The position numbers and the translations under genes were made by a program. Of a stretch of DNA of 64,000 nt, positions 49,783 to 57,734 are shown in pieces; position 1 is the first letter of the stretch; every line of letters starts with the position of its first letter. The notes under the pieces were generated by a model. That model did no database searches, was not told where the DNA came from, and worked only from the letters and a program-made list of their open reading frames with translations. This stretch comes from Nocardioides sp. NBC_00368 (GTDB lineage Bacteria; Actinomycetota; Actinomycetes; Propionibacteriales; Nocardioidaceae): contig NZ_CP107970.1 of assembly GCF_036090055.1 (NCBI RefSeq), positions 2,296,501 through 2,360,500 on the forward strand, read 5' to 3'.

Positions 49783-51294
49783 TCACATGTGCCCTGTCTC
49801 CACATAGGAGCGGTGCCAGGAGAGCGCCTCGCCGAGCAGGTGCGGCGTGTGCATCGCGTCGGGACGCTCCCGCTGGGCGCGTTCGAAGTAGTCGGTGAGC
49901 CGGTCGCGGTAGTCGGGATGGGCACAGTTTGCGATGACCTTCCGTGCCCGCGCCCGTGGCGAGAGACCACGCAGGTCGGCCAGCCCCTGCTCGGTGATCA
50001 CGACCTGCACGTCGTGCTCGGTGTGGTCGACGTGGCTCACGAACGGCACGATCGACGAGATCGCGCCGTTCTTGGCGGTCGAGGGCGACACGAAGAAGTT
50101 GAGATAGGCGTTGCGGGCGAAGTCGCCCGAGCCACCGATGCCGTTGACGATCGAGGAGCCGGCGACGTGGGTCGAGTTCACGTTGCCGTAGATGTCGGCC
50201 TCGACCATCCCGTTGACCGCGATCAGGCCCAGCCGGCGGATGATCTCTGGATGGTTGGAGATCTCCTGTGGCCGCAGCAGGATCCGCCCCTTGTAGTGAT
50301 GGATGTCGTCGTTGAACCGCTGCGCGCCCGCCTCGGAGAGCCCGAAGGATGTCGATGAGACTCCGATCAGCTTGCCCGCGTCGAGCAGGTCGAGCAGGCC
50401 GTCCTGAATCGTCTCGGTGTAGGCGGTCAGGTGCTCGAACTCTGCGTCCTGGAGGCCGGCTAGGACCGCGTTGGCGACGTTGCCGACGCCGGCCTGGAGC
50501 GGGAGCAGGCTCTGGTGCAGCCGGTCGTTGCGTACCTCGTGGCGGAGGAAGTCGACGAGGAGGTCCGCCATCGCGCGGCTGTCGTCATCGATCGGGCGCA
50601 GGGGCGAGTTGCGGTCGGGCTGGTCGGTCTCGACGACGGCGACCACCTTCTCGGGATCGACCCGGAGGTACGGGTCGCCGATCCGCTGCATCGGTGTGGT
50701 CAGCTGGATCGGTGCTCGTTGCGGTGGCAGCCGGGTGCCGTAGTAGATGTCGTGGAAGCCCTCGAACCCGCGCGGCTGCCAGCTGTTGACCTCGAGGATC
50801 ACCTTGTCGGCGTTCTCCAGCCAGGTCTTGTTGTTGCCGACGCTCGACGTGGGGACCAGGAGCCCGTTGGGGAGGATCGCGGCGACCTCGACGACGGCGA
50901 CGTCGAGGTCGCCGTAGAAGCCGAACCAGCTGTGCTGGGCGACGTGGGACAGGTGTACGTCGACGTACTCGACCTCACCAGCGTTGATCTGCTTCCTCAG
51001 CAGCGGGTCGCCGTTGTAGGGCAGCCGCTTCGAGACGCCGTGGACGCCGGCCAGCACACCGTCGAGGCCCGGTGCCGTGGAGGCTCCGGTCCACGCCTGG
51101 ACCCGGAACTCCTCGCCGCGCTCGTGTGCCGACAACATCCGCTGCGCCAACGCCTCCGGCACCGCCTTCGGGTGGCCGGCTCCGGTGAAGCCCGAGAACC
51201 CGACCGTCTCCCCCGGCATGATCTGCTCGGCCGCCTCGGCCGCGCTCGCCACTCGCCAAGCGAGCCTACGGTCAAGAATCCTGTCCCCCGTCAT
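49783..51294 (-). CDS. Acetyl-CoA hydrolase/CoA-transferase family protein
   Basis: 503-residue family I CoA-transferase-like protein, related to succinyl-CoA:acetate CoA-transferase (AarC/Cat1) and yeast Ach1. The glycine loop FSGFTGAGHPKAV lies near the N-terminus. The catalytic Glu is in GMVEADIYGNVNSTHVAGS, followed by NGIGGSGDFARNA. VITEQGLADLRGLSP is near the C-terminus. The ATG at 51294 is taken; the frame runs further upstream into the repeat. It would exchange CoA between acetate and succinyl-CoA, detoxifying or recycling acetate. Confidence 0.88.
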   Translation of the reverse strand: MTGDRILDRRLAWRVASAAEAAEQIMPGETVGFSGFTGAGHPKAVPEALAQRMLSAHERGEEFRVQAWTGASTAPGLDGVLAGVHGVSKRLPYNGDPLLRKQINAGEVEYVDVHLSHVAQHSWFGFYGDLDVAVVEVAAILPNGLLVPTSSVGNNKTWLENADKVILEVNSWQPRGFEGFHDIYYGTRLPPQRAPIQLTTPMQRIGDPYLRVDPEKVVAVVETDQPDRNSPLRPIDDDSRAMADLLVDFLRHEVRNDRLHQSLLPLQAGVGNVANAVLAGLQDAEFEHLTAYTETIQDGLLDLLDAGKLIGVSSTSFGLSEAGAQRFNDDIHHYKGRILLRPQEISNHPEIIRRLGLIAVNGMVEADIYGNVNSTHVAGSSIVNGIGGSGDFARNAYLNFFVSPSTAKNGAISSIVPFVSHVDHTEHDVQVVITEQGLADLRGLSPRARARKVIANCAHPDYRDRLTDYFERAQRERPDAMHTPHLLGEALSWHRSYVETGHM

Positions 51295-51324
51295 GGGGTC
51301 GATCTTGCCGCATTCGGGGCGGTT

Positions 51325-51413
51325 GGGATCCCCGGTTAACCGGGTATTCCTGCACTTCTCGGGCAATGCAACACCCGAGAAGTGCAGGAAACACCGGAGA
51401 AGTCCCGATTATG
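51325..51413. repeat. Two-hairpin intergenic repeat, copy 2
   Basis: Hairpin 1 is centred on CCCGGTTAACCGGG (51331-51344), with flanks GGGAT and ATTCC partly paired. Hairpin 2 has the same 14-bp arms as copy 1, TTCCTGCACTTCTC/GAGAAGTGCAGGAA (51347-51360 and 51377-51390), again with a 16-nt loop. A partial third arm (GGAGAAGTCCCG) leads to the proS stop codon. It lies between the proS 3' end and the start of the CoA-transferase gene. Confidence 0.85.
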
Positions 51414-53174
51414 TCAGCCGGCGACGACCTCGGTGAGGTGAGCGACGGCGTCGGCGAGGGCGACCTCGGTCTTCTCACCGCTCTTGCGGTCCTTGACCTC
51501 GATCTTGCCCTCGACCAGGCCCTTGCCGACGGTGACGATGGTCGGCACACCGATGAGCTCGGCGTCCTTGAACTTCACGCCGGGCGAGACCTTGGGACGG
51601 TCGTCGTAGAGTACGTCGATGCCGGCGGCCTCGAGCTCCTCGGCGAGCGTGGCTGCGGCCTCGAAGACGGCCGAGTCCTTGCCGGTGGCGACGAGGTGGA
51701 TGTCGTACGGAGCGACGTTGCGGGGCCAGGCCAGGCCGATCTCGTCGAGGGTGCCCTCGGCGATCGCGGCCACGGCGCGGGTGACGCCGATGCCGTAGGA
51801 GCCCATCGTGACCGTGACCAGCTTGCCGTTCTCGTCGAGCACCTGCAGGCCCAGCGCGTCGGCGTACTTGCGGCCGAGCTGGAAGACGTGGCCCATCTCG
51901 ATGCCGCGGGCCAGCGTCAGCGGACCGCTCCCGTCCGGAGCCAGGTCGCCCTCGCGGACCTCCGCGGCCTCGATGGTGCCGTCGGGGGTGAAGTCGCGGC
52001 CCGCGACCAGGTCGATGACGTGCTGACCGTCGACGTTGGCGCCGGTGACCCAGCGGGTGCCGGTGACCACGCGCGGGTCGACCAGGTAGCGGATCCCGGA
52101 CTCGGACTTCTCGCCGAGCACCTCGGGCCCGATGTAGCCCTTCACGAGCGAGGCGTGCTTCTTGAGCTCGACGTCGTCCATGGGCTCGACCTCGATCGGC
52201 TCCAGCTGACCCTCGAGGCGCTTGATGTCGACGTCGCGGTCACCGGGCAGGCCGATGGCGAGCGGCTCGACGGTGCCGTCGGGGTGGCGCAGCGTCACCA
52301 GCACGTTCTTCAGCGTGTCGCCGGCCTCCCAGGGACGGTCCTCACGCGGGAACGCCTCGTTGAGGTGGTCGACGAGCGTCTGGATCGTCGGGGTCTCGGG
52401 GGTGTCCTCGGCGTGGGCAGCGGGCACGCCCTCGTAGGAGATCGGCTCGGGGGCCAGCGTCGTGACCGCCTCGACGTTGGCGGCGTAGCCGCCGGGCGAG
52501 CGTACGAACGTGTCCTCGCCGGCCTCGGAGACCGCCAGGAACTCCTCGGAGGCCGAGCCTCCCATCGCGCCGGAGGTCGCCTTGACGATGACGTACTCGA
52601 AGCCGAGGCGGTCGAAGACCTTGACGTACGCCTCGCGGTGGGCCTGGTAGGCGGCCTCGAGACCCTCGTCGGTGACGTCGAAGGAGTAGGAGTCCTTCAT
52701 GATGAACTCACGGCCGCGCAGCAGGCCGGCGCGCGGACGCGCCTCGTCGCGGTACTTCGTCTGGATCTGGTAGATCGACAGCGGCAGGTCCTTGTAGGAG
52801 CCGTAGAGGTCCTTGACCAGGAGCGTGAACATCTCCTCGTGCGTGGGACCGAGGAGGTAGTCGGCCTCCTTGCGGTCCTTGAGCCGGAAGATGCCGTCGC
52901 CGTACTCCGTCCAGCGGCCGGTCGCCTCGTAGGGCTCGCGGGGCAGCAGCGCCGGGAAGTGCACCTCCTGGGAGCCGATCGCGGCCATCTCCTCGCGGAT
53001 GATCTGCTCGACCTTGCCGAGCACGCGCAGTCCCAGCGGCAGCCAGGAATAGATCCCCGGCGCGGCGCGGCGGATGTAGCCGGCACGGACAAGCAGCTTG
53101 TGGCTCGCGACCTCGGCGTCGGCGGGATCCTCACGCAGGGTCCGCACGAAAAGGGTCGACATACGGGCGATCAT
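51414..53174 (-). CDS. proS: Prolyl-tRNA synthetase (bacterial type with insertion domain)
   Basis: Class II synthetase charging tRNAPro. The 586-residue protein has motif 1 near LPLGLRVL, motif 2 TKYRDEARPRAGLLRGREF, the INS editing-type domain (about 225-385) and motif 3 GSYGIGVTRAV, then an anticodon-binding domain. The ATG at 53174 is preceded seven bases upstream by TACGCT, so it is leaderless; an internal ATG four codons later is also possible. It follows the M. tuberculosis order after Rv2844. Confidence 0.95.
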   Translation of the reverse strand: MIARMSTLFVRTLREDPADAEVASHKLLVRAGYIRRAAPGIYSWLPLGLRVLGKVEQIIREEMAAIGSQEVHFPALLPREPYEATGRWTEYGDGIFRLKDRKEADYLLGPTHEEMFTLLVKDLYGSYKDLPLSIYQIQTKYRDEARPRAGLLRGREFIMKDSYSFDVTDEGLEAAYQAHREAYVKVFDRLGFEYVIVKATSGAMGGSASEEFLAVSEAGEDTFVRSPGGYAANVEAVTTLAPEPISYEGVPAAHAEDTPETPTIQTLVDHLNEAFPREDRPWEAGDTLKNVLVTLRHPDGTVEPLAIGLPGDRDVDIKRLEGQLEPIEVEPMDDVELKKHASLVKGYIGPEVLGEKSESGIRYLVDPRVVTGTRWVTGANVDGQHVIDLVAGRDFTPDGTIEAAEVREGDLAPDGSGPLTLARGIEMGHVFQLGRKYADALGLQVLDENGKLVTVTMGSYGIGVTRAVAAIAEGTLDEIGLAWPRNVAPYDIHLVATGKDSAVFEAAATLAEELEAAGIDVLYDDRPKVSPGVKFKDAELIGVPTIVTVGKGLVEGKIEVKDRKSGEKTEVALADAVAHLTEVVAG

Positions 53175-53181
53175 GCGGGCA

Positions 53182-53187
53182 AGCGTA
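53182..53187 (-). promoter_or_regulatory. -10 box, leaderless promoter of proS
   Basis: TACGCT on the minus strand, 7 bases before the ATG at 53174. Confidence 0.5.
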
Positions 53188-53208
53188 CGGCTCGCAGGAC
53201 CGCTGTCG

Positions 53209-53258
53209 CGAACCGGTTGGAATTGGCGTTGCAACCGGTTCGGCGCCCGGCGCATCTT
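53209..53258 (+). promoter_or_regulatory. Promoter and perfect inverted repeat before two secreted-protein genes
   Basis: CGAACCGGTT (53209-53218) and AACCGGTTCG (53233-53242) form a perfect 10-bp inverted repeat with a 14-base centre. The right arm overlaps a -35-like TTGCAA (53229-53234); CATCTT (53253-53258), 18 bases further, is 7 bases from the ATG at 53266. A dimeric repressor bound here would block the promoter of the secreted pair, and perhaps act on proS as well. Confidence 0.55.
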
Positions 53259-53265
53259 TACTTTC

Positions 53266-54252
53266 ATGAGAGGTATCCGAATCCCGGCACTGGCCACGGC
53301 CATCCTTGCTGCTCTCATGTTCCCGGTGACGCTCCTGTCGCCGGCTTCTGCCGCCACATCCGTGAGCGTCCGTCCGCTCCCGCTGCCCATGGGAGAACCG
53401 CCGACGGTCCCCTACATCGCCGGCTCGGTGGGCGACTACGACGTCGTCGACGGGGACACAAGGCTCTCGATCCCGATGCCGGACTCCGGCCACGCCAATC
53501 TCCTCGGAGCCTCGGGCAACGGCTATCTGGTGCGCGTCTTCCCGGAGCACCGCATCGTGCGTGTGGAGCCGGGGAAGGCTCCGAAGCAGCTCGCCGACCT
53601 GGACTTGGCCGAGGACGCGAGGCTCTCGTCCGACGGCCGCTACCTGCTGCTGCTCACCTATCCGAACGACAACGCCGTGGCGCGGGTCCTGGACGCCACG
53701 ACGGGACAGCAGATCGCTCGCCGCACGTTCCGGGTCCGCTCTCGCGTGATTCCCCTCGACGTACGCGGGACGACGGTCCTGGTCGGGGCCCATTCGCCTG
53801 CCCGGACCCTCACCTGGAACTGGAGGACCGGCGCCATCGTCACGATCGGGAACCGGACGGCGTACGTGGCTTCCTACGCCTCCGACCGGCTCGCGACCTA
53901 CGACGACTTCTCGGGACAGCCGGAGTGCACGTACGTCTCGAAGATCTCCACCCCGGCGACGACGACCTGGCGCACGTGCACCGAGAAGGTCGCCTCCTTC
54001 TCCCCGGACGGCGCTCGGATCGCCACCGAACCGAATGATGGCGGCGTCGCGAACGTGAAGCGCCGCAGCCTCAACGGCACCCTGCTGACCACCTACACCA
54101 ACATGAACGGGGTCTGGGCAGCGGCCTGGGAGACCAACTCCCGGATCCTGCTGAAGTCCTACCCCAACGACCGAACGACCAACTGGCTCGTCCGCTGCGA
54201 GGCTGCGGCCTGCGAGCGCGCCGCCAAGGGACACATCGAGGACCTGACATGA
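53266..54252 (+). CDS. Secreted propeller-like protein, tandem copy 1
   Basis: 328-residue exported protein with a Sec signal peptide (hydrophobic core ALATAILAALMF, predicted cleavage after ASA near residue 29). The mature part has repeating beta-strand blocks such as NGYLVRVF, DGRYLLLL, WNWRTGAIVTI and FSPDGARIA, as in TolB/WD40-like propellers. Four Cys in the C-terminal half (CTYV, CTEK, RCEAAACER) could form disulfides. No enzyme motif is recognised. It is a paralogue of the next gene. Confidence 0.75.
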   Translation: MRGIRIPALATAILAALMFPVTLLSPASAATSVSVRPLPLPMGEPPTVPYIAGSVGDYDVVDGDTRLSIPMPDSGHANLLGASGNGYLVRVFPEHRIVRVEPGKAPKQLADLDLAEDARLSSDGRYLLLLTYPNDNAVARVLDATTGQQIARRTFRVRSRVIPLDVRGTTVLVGAHSPARTLTWNWRTGAIVTIGNRTAYVASYASDRLATYDDFSGQPECTYVSKISTPATTTWRTCTEKVASFSPDGARIATEPNDGGVANVKRRSLNGTLLTTYTNMNGVWAAAWETNSRILLKSYPNDRTTNWLVRCEAAACERAAKGHIEDLT

Positions 54253-55238
54253 AGACGACACTCATCCGCGTCCTGGCGGGCCTCACCCTGGCCGCCACCG
54301 CGCTCTCACTGACCACCTCACCGGCATCCGCCGCCACCGATGTCGACGTACGTCCCGGGTCGCTGCCGAAGGGCAGCCCGCCGGCGGTCCCCTACCTGCA
54401 CCATCCTTCCGACGACTCCTGGTCGGTGGTCGACCCGAAGACGGGCATGAAGACCCCGTTCACCATCGGCGAGGCCGATTCGGTCACGCTCGTGGGCAGG
54501 TCGGGCAACGGGTTCCTGCTGCGGGTCCACTACCGGACCGACTGGCTCATCCGCGCCGAGCTGGACAAGCCGCAGCGCACGCTCATCGACGGGATCCACT
54601 ACCAGTCGCTGACCAGGATGTCGGCCGACAACCGGTATCTGCTGAGGACGGCCTTCGTCTCCAGCGGTACGCAGCTGCAGGTCCGCAACGCGGTCACCGG
54701 TGCCGTCGTCGCCCGGCACACCTTCCGGAACACGACCGAGCCGAACCCGATCGACGTCAGCGGCACCCGTGTGCTCATCGGCGGGTTCTCCCCCGCGCGC
54801 ACGATGGTCTGGAACTGGAGCACCGGCACGATCCGGACGATCGCGTCCCGGGCGGCCTATGCCGGCGCCTTCGGCTCCGACCGGTTGGCGGCCTACACCG
54901 CGAAGCCGTTCGACTCCGACGCCTGCAGCGTCGTGTCGAGCATCTCCCAGCCGGGCACGACGCTGTGGCGATCGTGTGCTGAGGCGGTAGGGGCCTTCTC
55001 CCCCGACGGTGCCCGGATCGCCACGAGCCCGATCGCGTGGCGCGACGACTCGTCGGTCGTACGCCGCCGCAGCGTCCGCGGCACCCTGCTGGCGAACTAT
55101 CGCAACCCCAACGGTGTCTGGGTGCACGGCTGGGAGACCAGCACCCGGGTCCTGATCGAGTCGGCACCCTACTCAGGCGTCGACTGGCTGGTCCGCTGCG
55201 ACGGCACCGTGTGCGAGCGGGCCTGGCAGGCGTACTGA
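54249..55238 (+). CDS. Secreted propeller-like protein, tandem copy 2
   Basis: 329-residue exported protein; signal peptide with hydrophobic core VLAGLTLAATALSL and ASA cleavage site. It lines up with the preceding protein over its length: VRPGSLPKGSPPAVPYL with VRPLPLPMGEPPTVPYI, NGFLLRVH with NGYLVRVF, WNWSTGTIRTI with WNWRTGAIVTI, and a shared WLVRC...CERA C-terminus. The ATG overlaps the first gene's stop by ATGA. Recent duplication and co-expression fit a heterodimer or redundant pair. Confidence 0.75.
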   Translation: MKTTLIRVLAGLTLAATALSLTTSPASAATDVDVRPGSLPKGSPPAVPYLHHPSDDSWSVVDPKTGMKTPFTIGEADSVTLVGRSGNGFLLRVHYRTDWLIRAELDKPQRTLIDGIHYQSLTRMSADNRYLLRTAFVSSGTQLQVRNAVTGAVVARHTFRNTTEPNPIDVSGTRVLIGGFSPARTMVWNWSTGTIRTIASRAAYAGAFGSDRLAAYTAKPFDSDACSVVSSISQPGTTLWRSCAEAVGAFSPDGARIATSPIAWRDDSSVVRRRSVRGTLLANYRNPNGVWVHGWETSTRVLIESAPYSGVDWLVRCDGTVCERAWQAY

Positions 55239-55250
55239 GCTCGGAACAGC

Positions 55251-56096
55251 TCAGAACATGATGGTGGAGAAGCGGGCCGTCTCGAGGAAGCCGGCCCGCT
55301 CGTAAGCACGGCGCGCGGGGGCGTTCCACTCGTTGACGTAGAGGGAGATACGAGGGGCGATCTCGCTGCGGACGATGTCGCAGACCGCGGCCATCCCGCG
55401 GGCAGCGAGGCCCTCGCCGCGTCGGTGCGGAGGCACCCAGACGCCCTGGATCTGGGCGGCCTCGGGGGTCGCGCAGGCGACCTCGGCCTTGAAGACGACC
55501 TCGCCGTCCTCGATCCGGGCGAAGGACCAGCCGCGTGAGATCAGCTGGAGCACCCGGGCCCGGTAGAGGTCGCGGCCGCCGCCGGTCTCGGGCGAGATGC
55601 CGACCTCCTCGGTGTACATCGCCACGCACGCCGGATAGAGGACGTCCATGTCGGCGCGGACGGTGCGGCGTACGAACGGGTCGGGCTCGACCAGACTCTG
55701 CAGCTGTTGCTCGAGGTGGGGCTGCTCCCAGCGCTGGTCGCGCGGCGCCCCCCAGGCATCGCCGATCGACCCCCACAGCGAGCGCACCGCGGGCTGCCGC
55801 CCGACGATCGTCGAGACGGTGCGGACCCGGCTGCGGGCGCGCTCGCCGAAGGCCGCGGCGTCGTCCTCGGTGGCCTGGATGGGGACCAGGTTGGCGCCCA
55901 CGTGACAGGCGGCGACGAGGTCGCCGCCGTCCCAGCGTCCCCAGATCTCGCCGCCCAGCCAGCGGGGCTCGAGGTTGGTGGTGCGGGCCCGGTACTCGGC
56001 GAACACGTTCACCACCGGGTCCAGGGCGGTCAGCTCCAGGAACGCACCGAGATCACCCGCATGCAGCGGGCGGATCCCCTGGCGCGTCGTCAGCAT
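55251..56096 (-). CDS. GNAT acetyltransferase with DUF4081-like N-terminal half
   Basis: 281-residue protein. The N-terminal half (about 1-125) looks like the DUF4081 region found in mycobacterial Rv2867c; the C-terminal half is GNAT: QIQGVWVPPHRRGEGLAARGMAAV is the acetyl-CoA binding motif, followed by SLYVNEWNAPARRAYERAGF. In M. tuberculosis this gene lies directly beside gcpE (ispG). Here 4.6 kb with other genes separates them. The ATG at 56096 is leaderless (TAGGCT seven bases upstream). Confidence 0.85.
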   Translation of the reverse strand: MLTTRQGIRPLHAGDLGAFLELTALDPVVNVFAEYRARTTNLEPRWLGGEIWGRWDGGDLVAACHVGANLVPIQATEDDAAAFGERARSRVRTVSTIVGRQPAVRSLWGSIGDAWGAPRDQRWEQPHLEQQLQSLVEPDPFVRRTVRADMDVLYPACVAMYTEEVGISPETGGGRDLYRARVLQLISRGWSFARIEDGEVVFKAEVACATPEAAQIQGVWVPPHRRGEGLAARGMAAVCDIVRSEIAPRISLYVNEWNAPARRAYERAGFLETARFSTIMF

Positions 56097-56103
56097 GTCT
56101 CCG

Positions 56104-56109
56104 AGCCTA
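56104..56109 (-). promoter_or_regulatory. -10 box, leaderless promoter of the GNAT gene
   Basis: TAGGCT on the minus strand, 7 bases before the ATG at 56096. Confidence 0.5.
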
Positions 56110-56177
56110 GGGCCAATCTGGTCGTACGTCGCGCCACGGCTCGCTGGCCGGATCGAGAGACCGCGCCGGAGCGACCG

Positions 56178-56837
56178 CTAAGCAAAGGCGCGTTCGATCG
56201 TGTGCATGCGCTCGCGGATGGTCTTGAGGCGTACGTCCTGGCCGGCCTCGCCGGTGTCTCCCCAGACCGCCCGGCCCACCATCACGCCGCGGGCGCCGAG
56301 CTCTCGGACCCGGGGCAGACGGGCGCTGAAGTCGTCCCAGGCCATGCCGTCGGACCGTGCGACCCAGGGAGCGCTGCCGATGTCGGCGCGCTCGATGGCG
56401 GCGAGTCCCTCGTCGTTGACCTTGAGCTTCAGCACGATGCCGCCGCACCGCGACCGCGCGCCGAGGACGGCCAGATCGTCGAGGCAGCCCGGCGTCGCGC
56501 AGTAGGGCTCGAGGAAGACCCGGTCGTAGCTCGGGAGGCGGTCCAGGATGTCCAGCGCCATCGGCGCACAGCCGCCCCGGTGGTCGTCGAACCCGACCTT
56601 CACCGCGTCCGTCGACCTCTCCGGGACGACGAGATCATCGACGGCATCGATGTCCGGGAGCCCGGCGCAGGCGAGCTCGCGGCGTACGTCGCCGTGCCCC
56701 TGCGTGGGGCGCACGACGATGCCCCAGCCAGGGGTGTGGGCCACCAGATCGAGGAGCTCGGACCTGATGTCGGTGGAGTCCGAGGTGCGGAACAGCGCGT
56801 CGTCCGCGTGATCGATGGCAAGCCAGAAATTGGTCAC
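56178..56837 (-). CDS. Aldolase-like TIM-barrel protein (DeoC/LacD-related)
   Basis: 219-residue soluble protein that reads like the C-terminal two thirds of a class I aldolase barrel. VKVGFDDH, VFLEPYCA, GGIVLKLKVND (a Lys in the position of the Schiff-base residue of LacD-like enzymes) and GARGVMVGRAVWGD (phosphate-binding end) appear in order. It is much shorter than LacD (about 325). GTG at 56837 is the assumed start, without a clear ribosome site. It is the third gene of the NTPase-SDR-aldolase strand. True substrate and activity are not known. Confidence 0.6.
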   Translation of the reverse strand: MTNFWLAIDHADDALFRTSDSTDIRSELLDLVAHTPGWGIVVRPTQGHGDVRRELACAGLPDIDAVDDLVVPERSTDAVKVGFDDHRGGCAPMALDILDRLPSYDRVFLEPYCATPGCLDDLAVLGARSRCGGIVLKLKVNDEGLAAIERADIGSAPWVARSDGMAWDDFSARLPRVRELGARGVMVGRAVWGDTGEAGQDVRLKTIRERMHTIERAFA

Positions 56838-56963
56838 TGTTGTCGCCAGTCTGAGAAGGGAAGAAGAAGACGTGTGGAGGCGCTAGGCGAAGCCTAAGCA
56901 GTGCGAGCTCGCATCAGCGGCATCTCGGGTTAATTGCAGATTTCGGGTCGCGGGCGCGGCCCG

Positions 56964-57734
56964 TCAGTACTCCCCGCCGTCCGCGACGATACACTGGCCG
57001 TTGATGGCGCTCGCGCCGTCGGAGGCGAGGAAGACGCACACCTTGGCGACGGCATCGGCGGTGACGAACCGGTGTCCGGGGATGCGCGCCGCCCGGTAGG
57101 CGATGTACTGGTCGACGGTCACCCCCTCCTTCCGAGCGTGCTTGACGAAGACCTGCCGGGAGGACTCGCTCCACATCGGCCCCGGGGCCACGACGTTGGC
57201 GCGGACGATGCCCTCCTCCTCCTGCGCGATCGCCTGGGCGAGCCCGGTGAGTGCATGCTTCGACACCCCGTAGGCGGCCCGTCGTGAGGGCGTACGGATC
57301 CCGAAGACGGAGCTGACCAGCACGACCGCGCCGGACCGGGCCGCCCGCAGCTTCGGGAGCGCGAGCGAGGCCGTGCGCCACACCGACGTCAGGTTGAGGT
57401 CGAGGGTGAGCTGCCACTCGGAGCGGTCGATCTCGGCGACGGTGTCGGGGCTGGGGTTGATGCCGGAGCAGTTGATGAGGCCCGACAGCGTGTCGAACCC
57501 GGTGAGCGTCTCGGCCAGGGCGTTCACGCCGTCATCGGTGGTCAGGTCGCCGGCCACGCGCGCGACGGCACCGGTCTCGTCGGCCAGGTAGGCCAGCTCG
57601 GTGGTGCGGCTGAAGGCATGCAGGATCACCGGCGTGCCCTCCGCGCTGAGCCGGCGCGCGACCGCGCTGCCGAGGTCGCCGGTCGCGCCGAGGACGAGCG
57701 TCGGCGATCGCTCAGTCTGAGTGCTGGTGCTCAT
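56964..57734 (-). CDS. Short-chain dehydrogenase/reductase
   Basis: 256-residue NAD(P)-dependent oxidoreductase. Motif GATGDLG (16-22) replaces the usual TGxxxGxG, and NCSG (88-91) replaces NNAG. The catalytic Ser near 141, Y155 and K159 in YGVSK are all present, so it should be active. C-terminal GQCIVADGGEY is normal. The ATG at 57734 lies inside the 3' end of the NTPase gene (23-base overlap), so it is probably co-translated with it. A 126-base gap, with a hairpin TAGGC-GAA-GCCTA in it, precedes the aldolase-like gene. Confidence 0.85.
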   Translation of the reverse strand: MSTSTQTERSPTLVLGATGDLGSAVARRLSAEGTPVILHAFSRTTELAYLADETGAVARVAGDLTTDDGVNALAETLTGFDTLSGLINCSGINPSPDTVAEIDRSEWQLTLDLNLTSVWRTASLALPKLRAARSGAVVLVSSVFGIRTPSRRAAYGVSKHALTGLAQAIAQEEEGIVRANVVAPGPMWSESSRQVFVKHARKEGVTVDQYIAYRAARIPGHRFVTADAVAKVCVFLASDGASAINGQCIVADGGEY

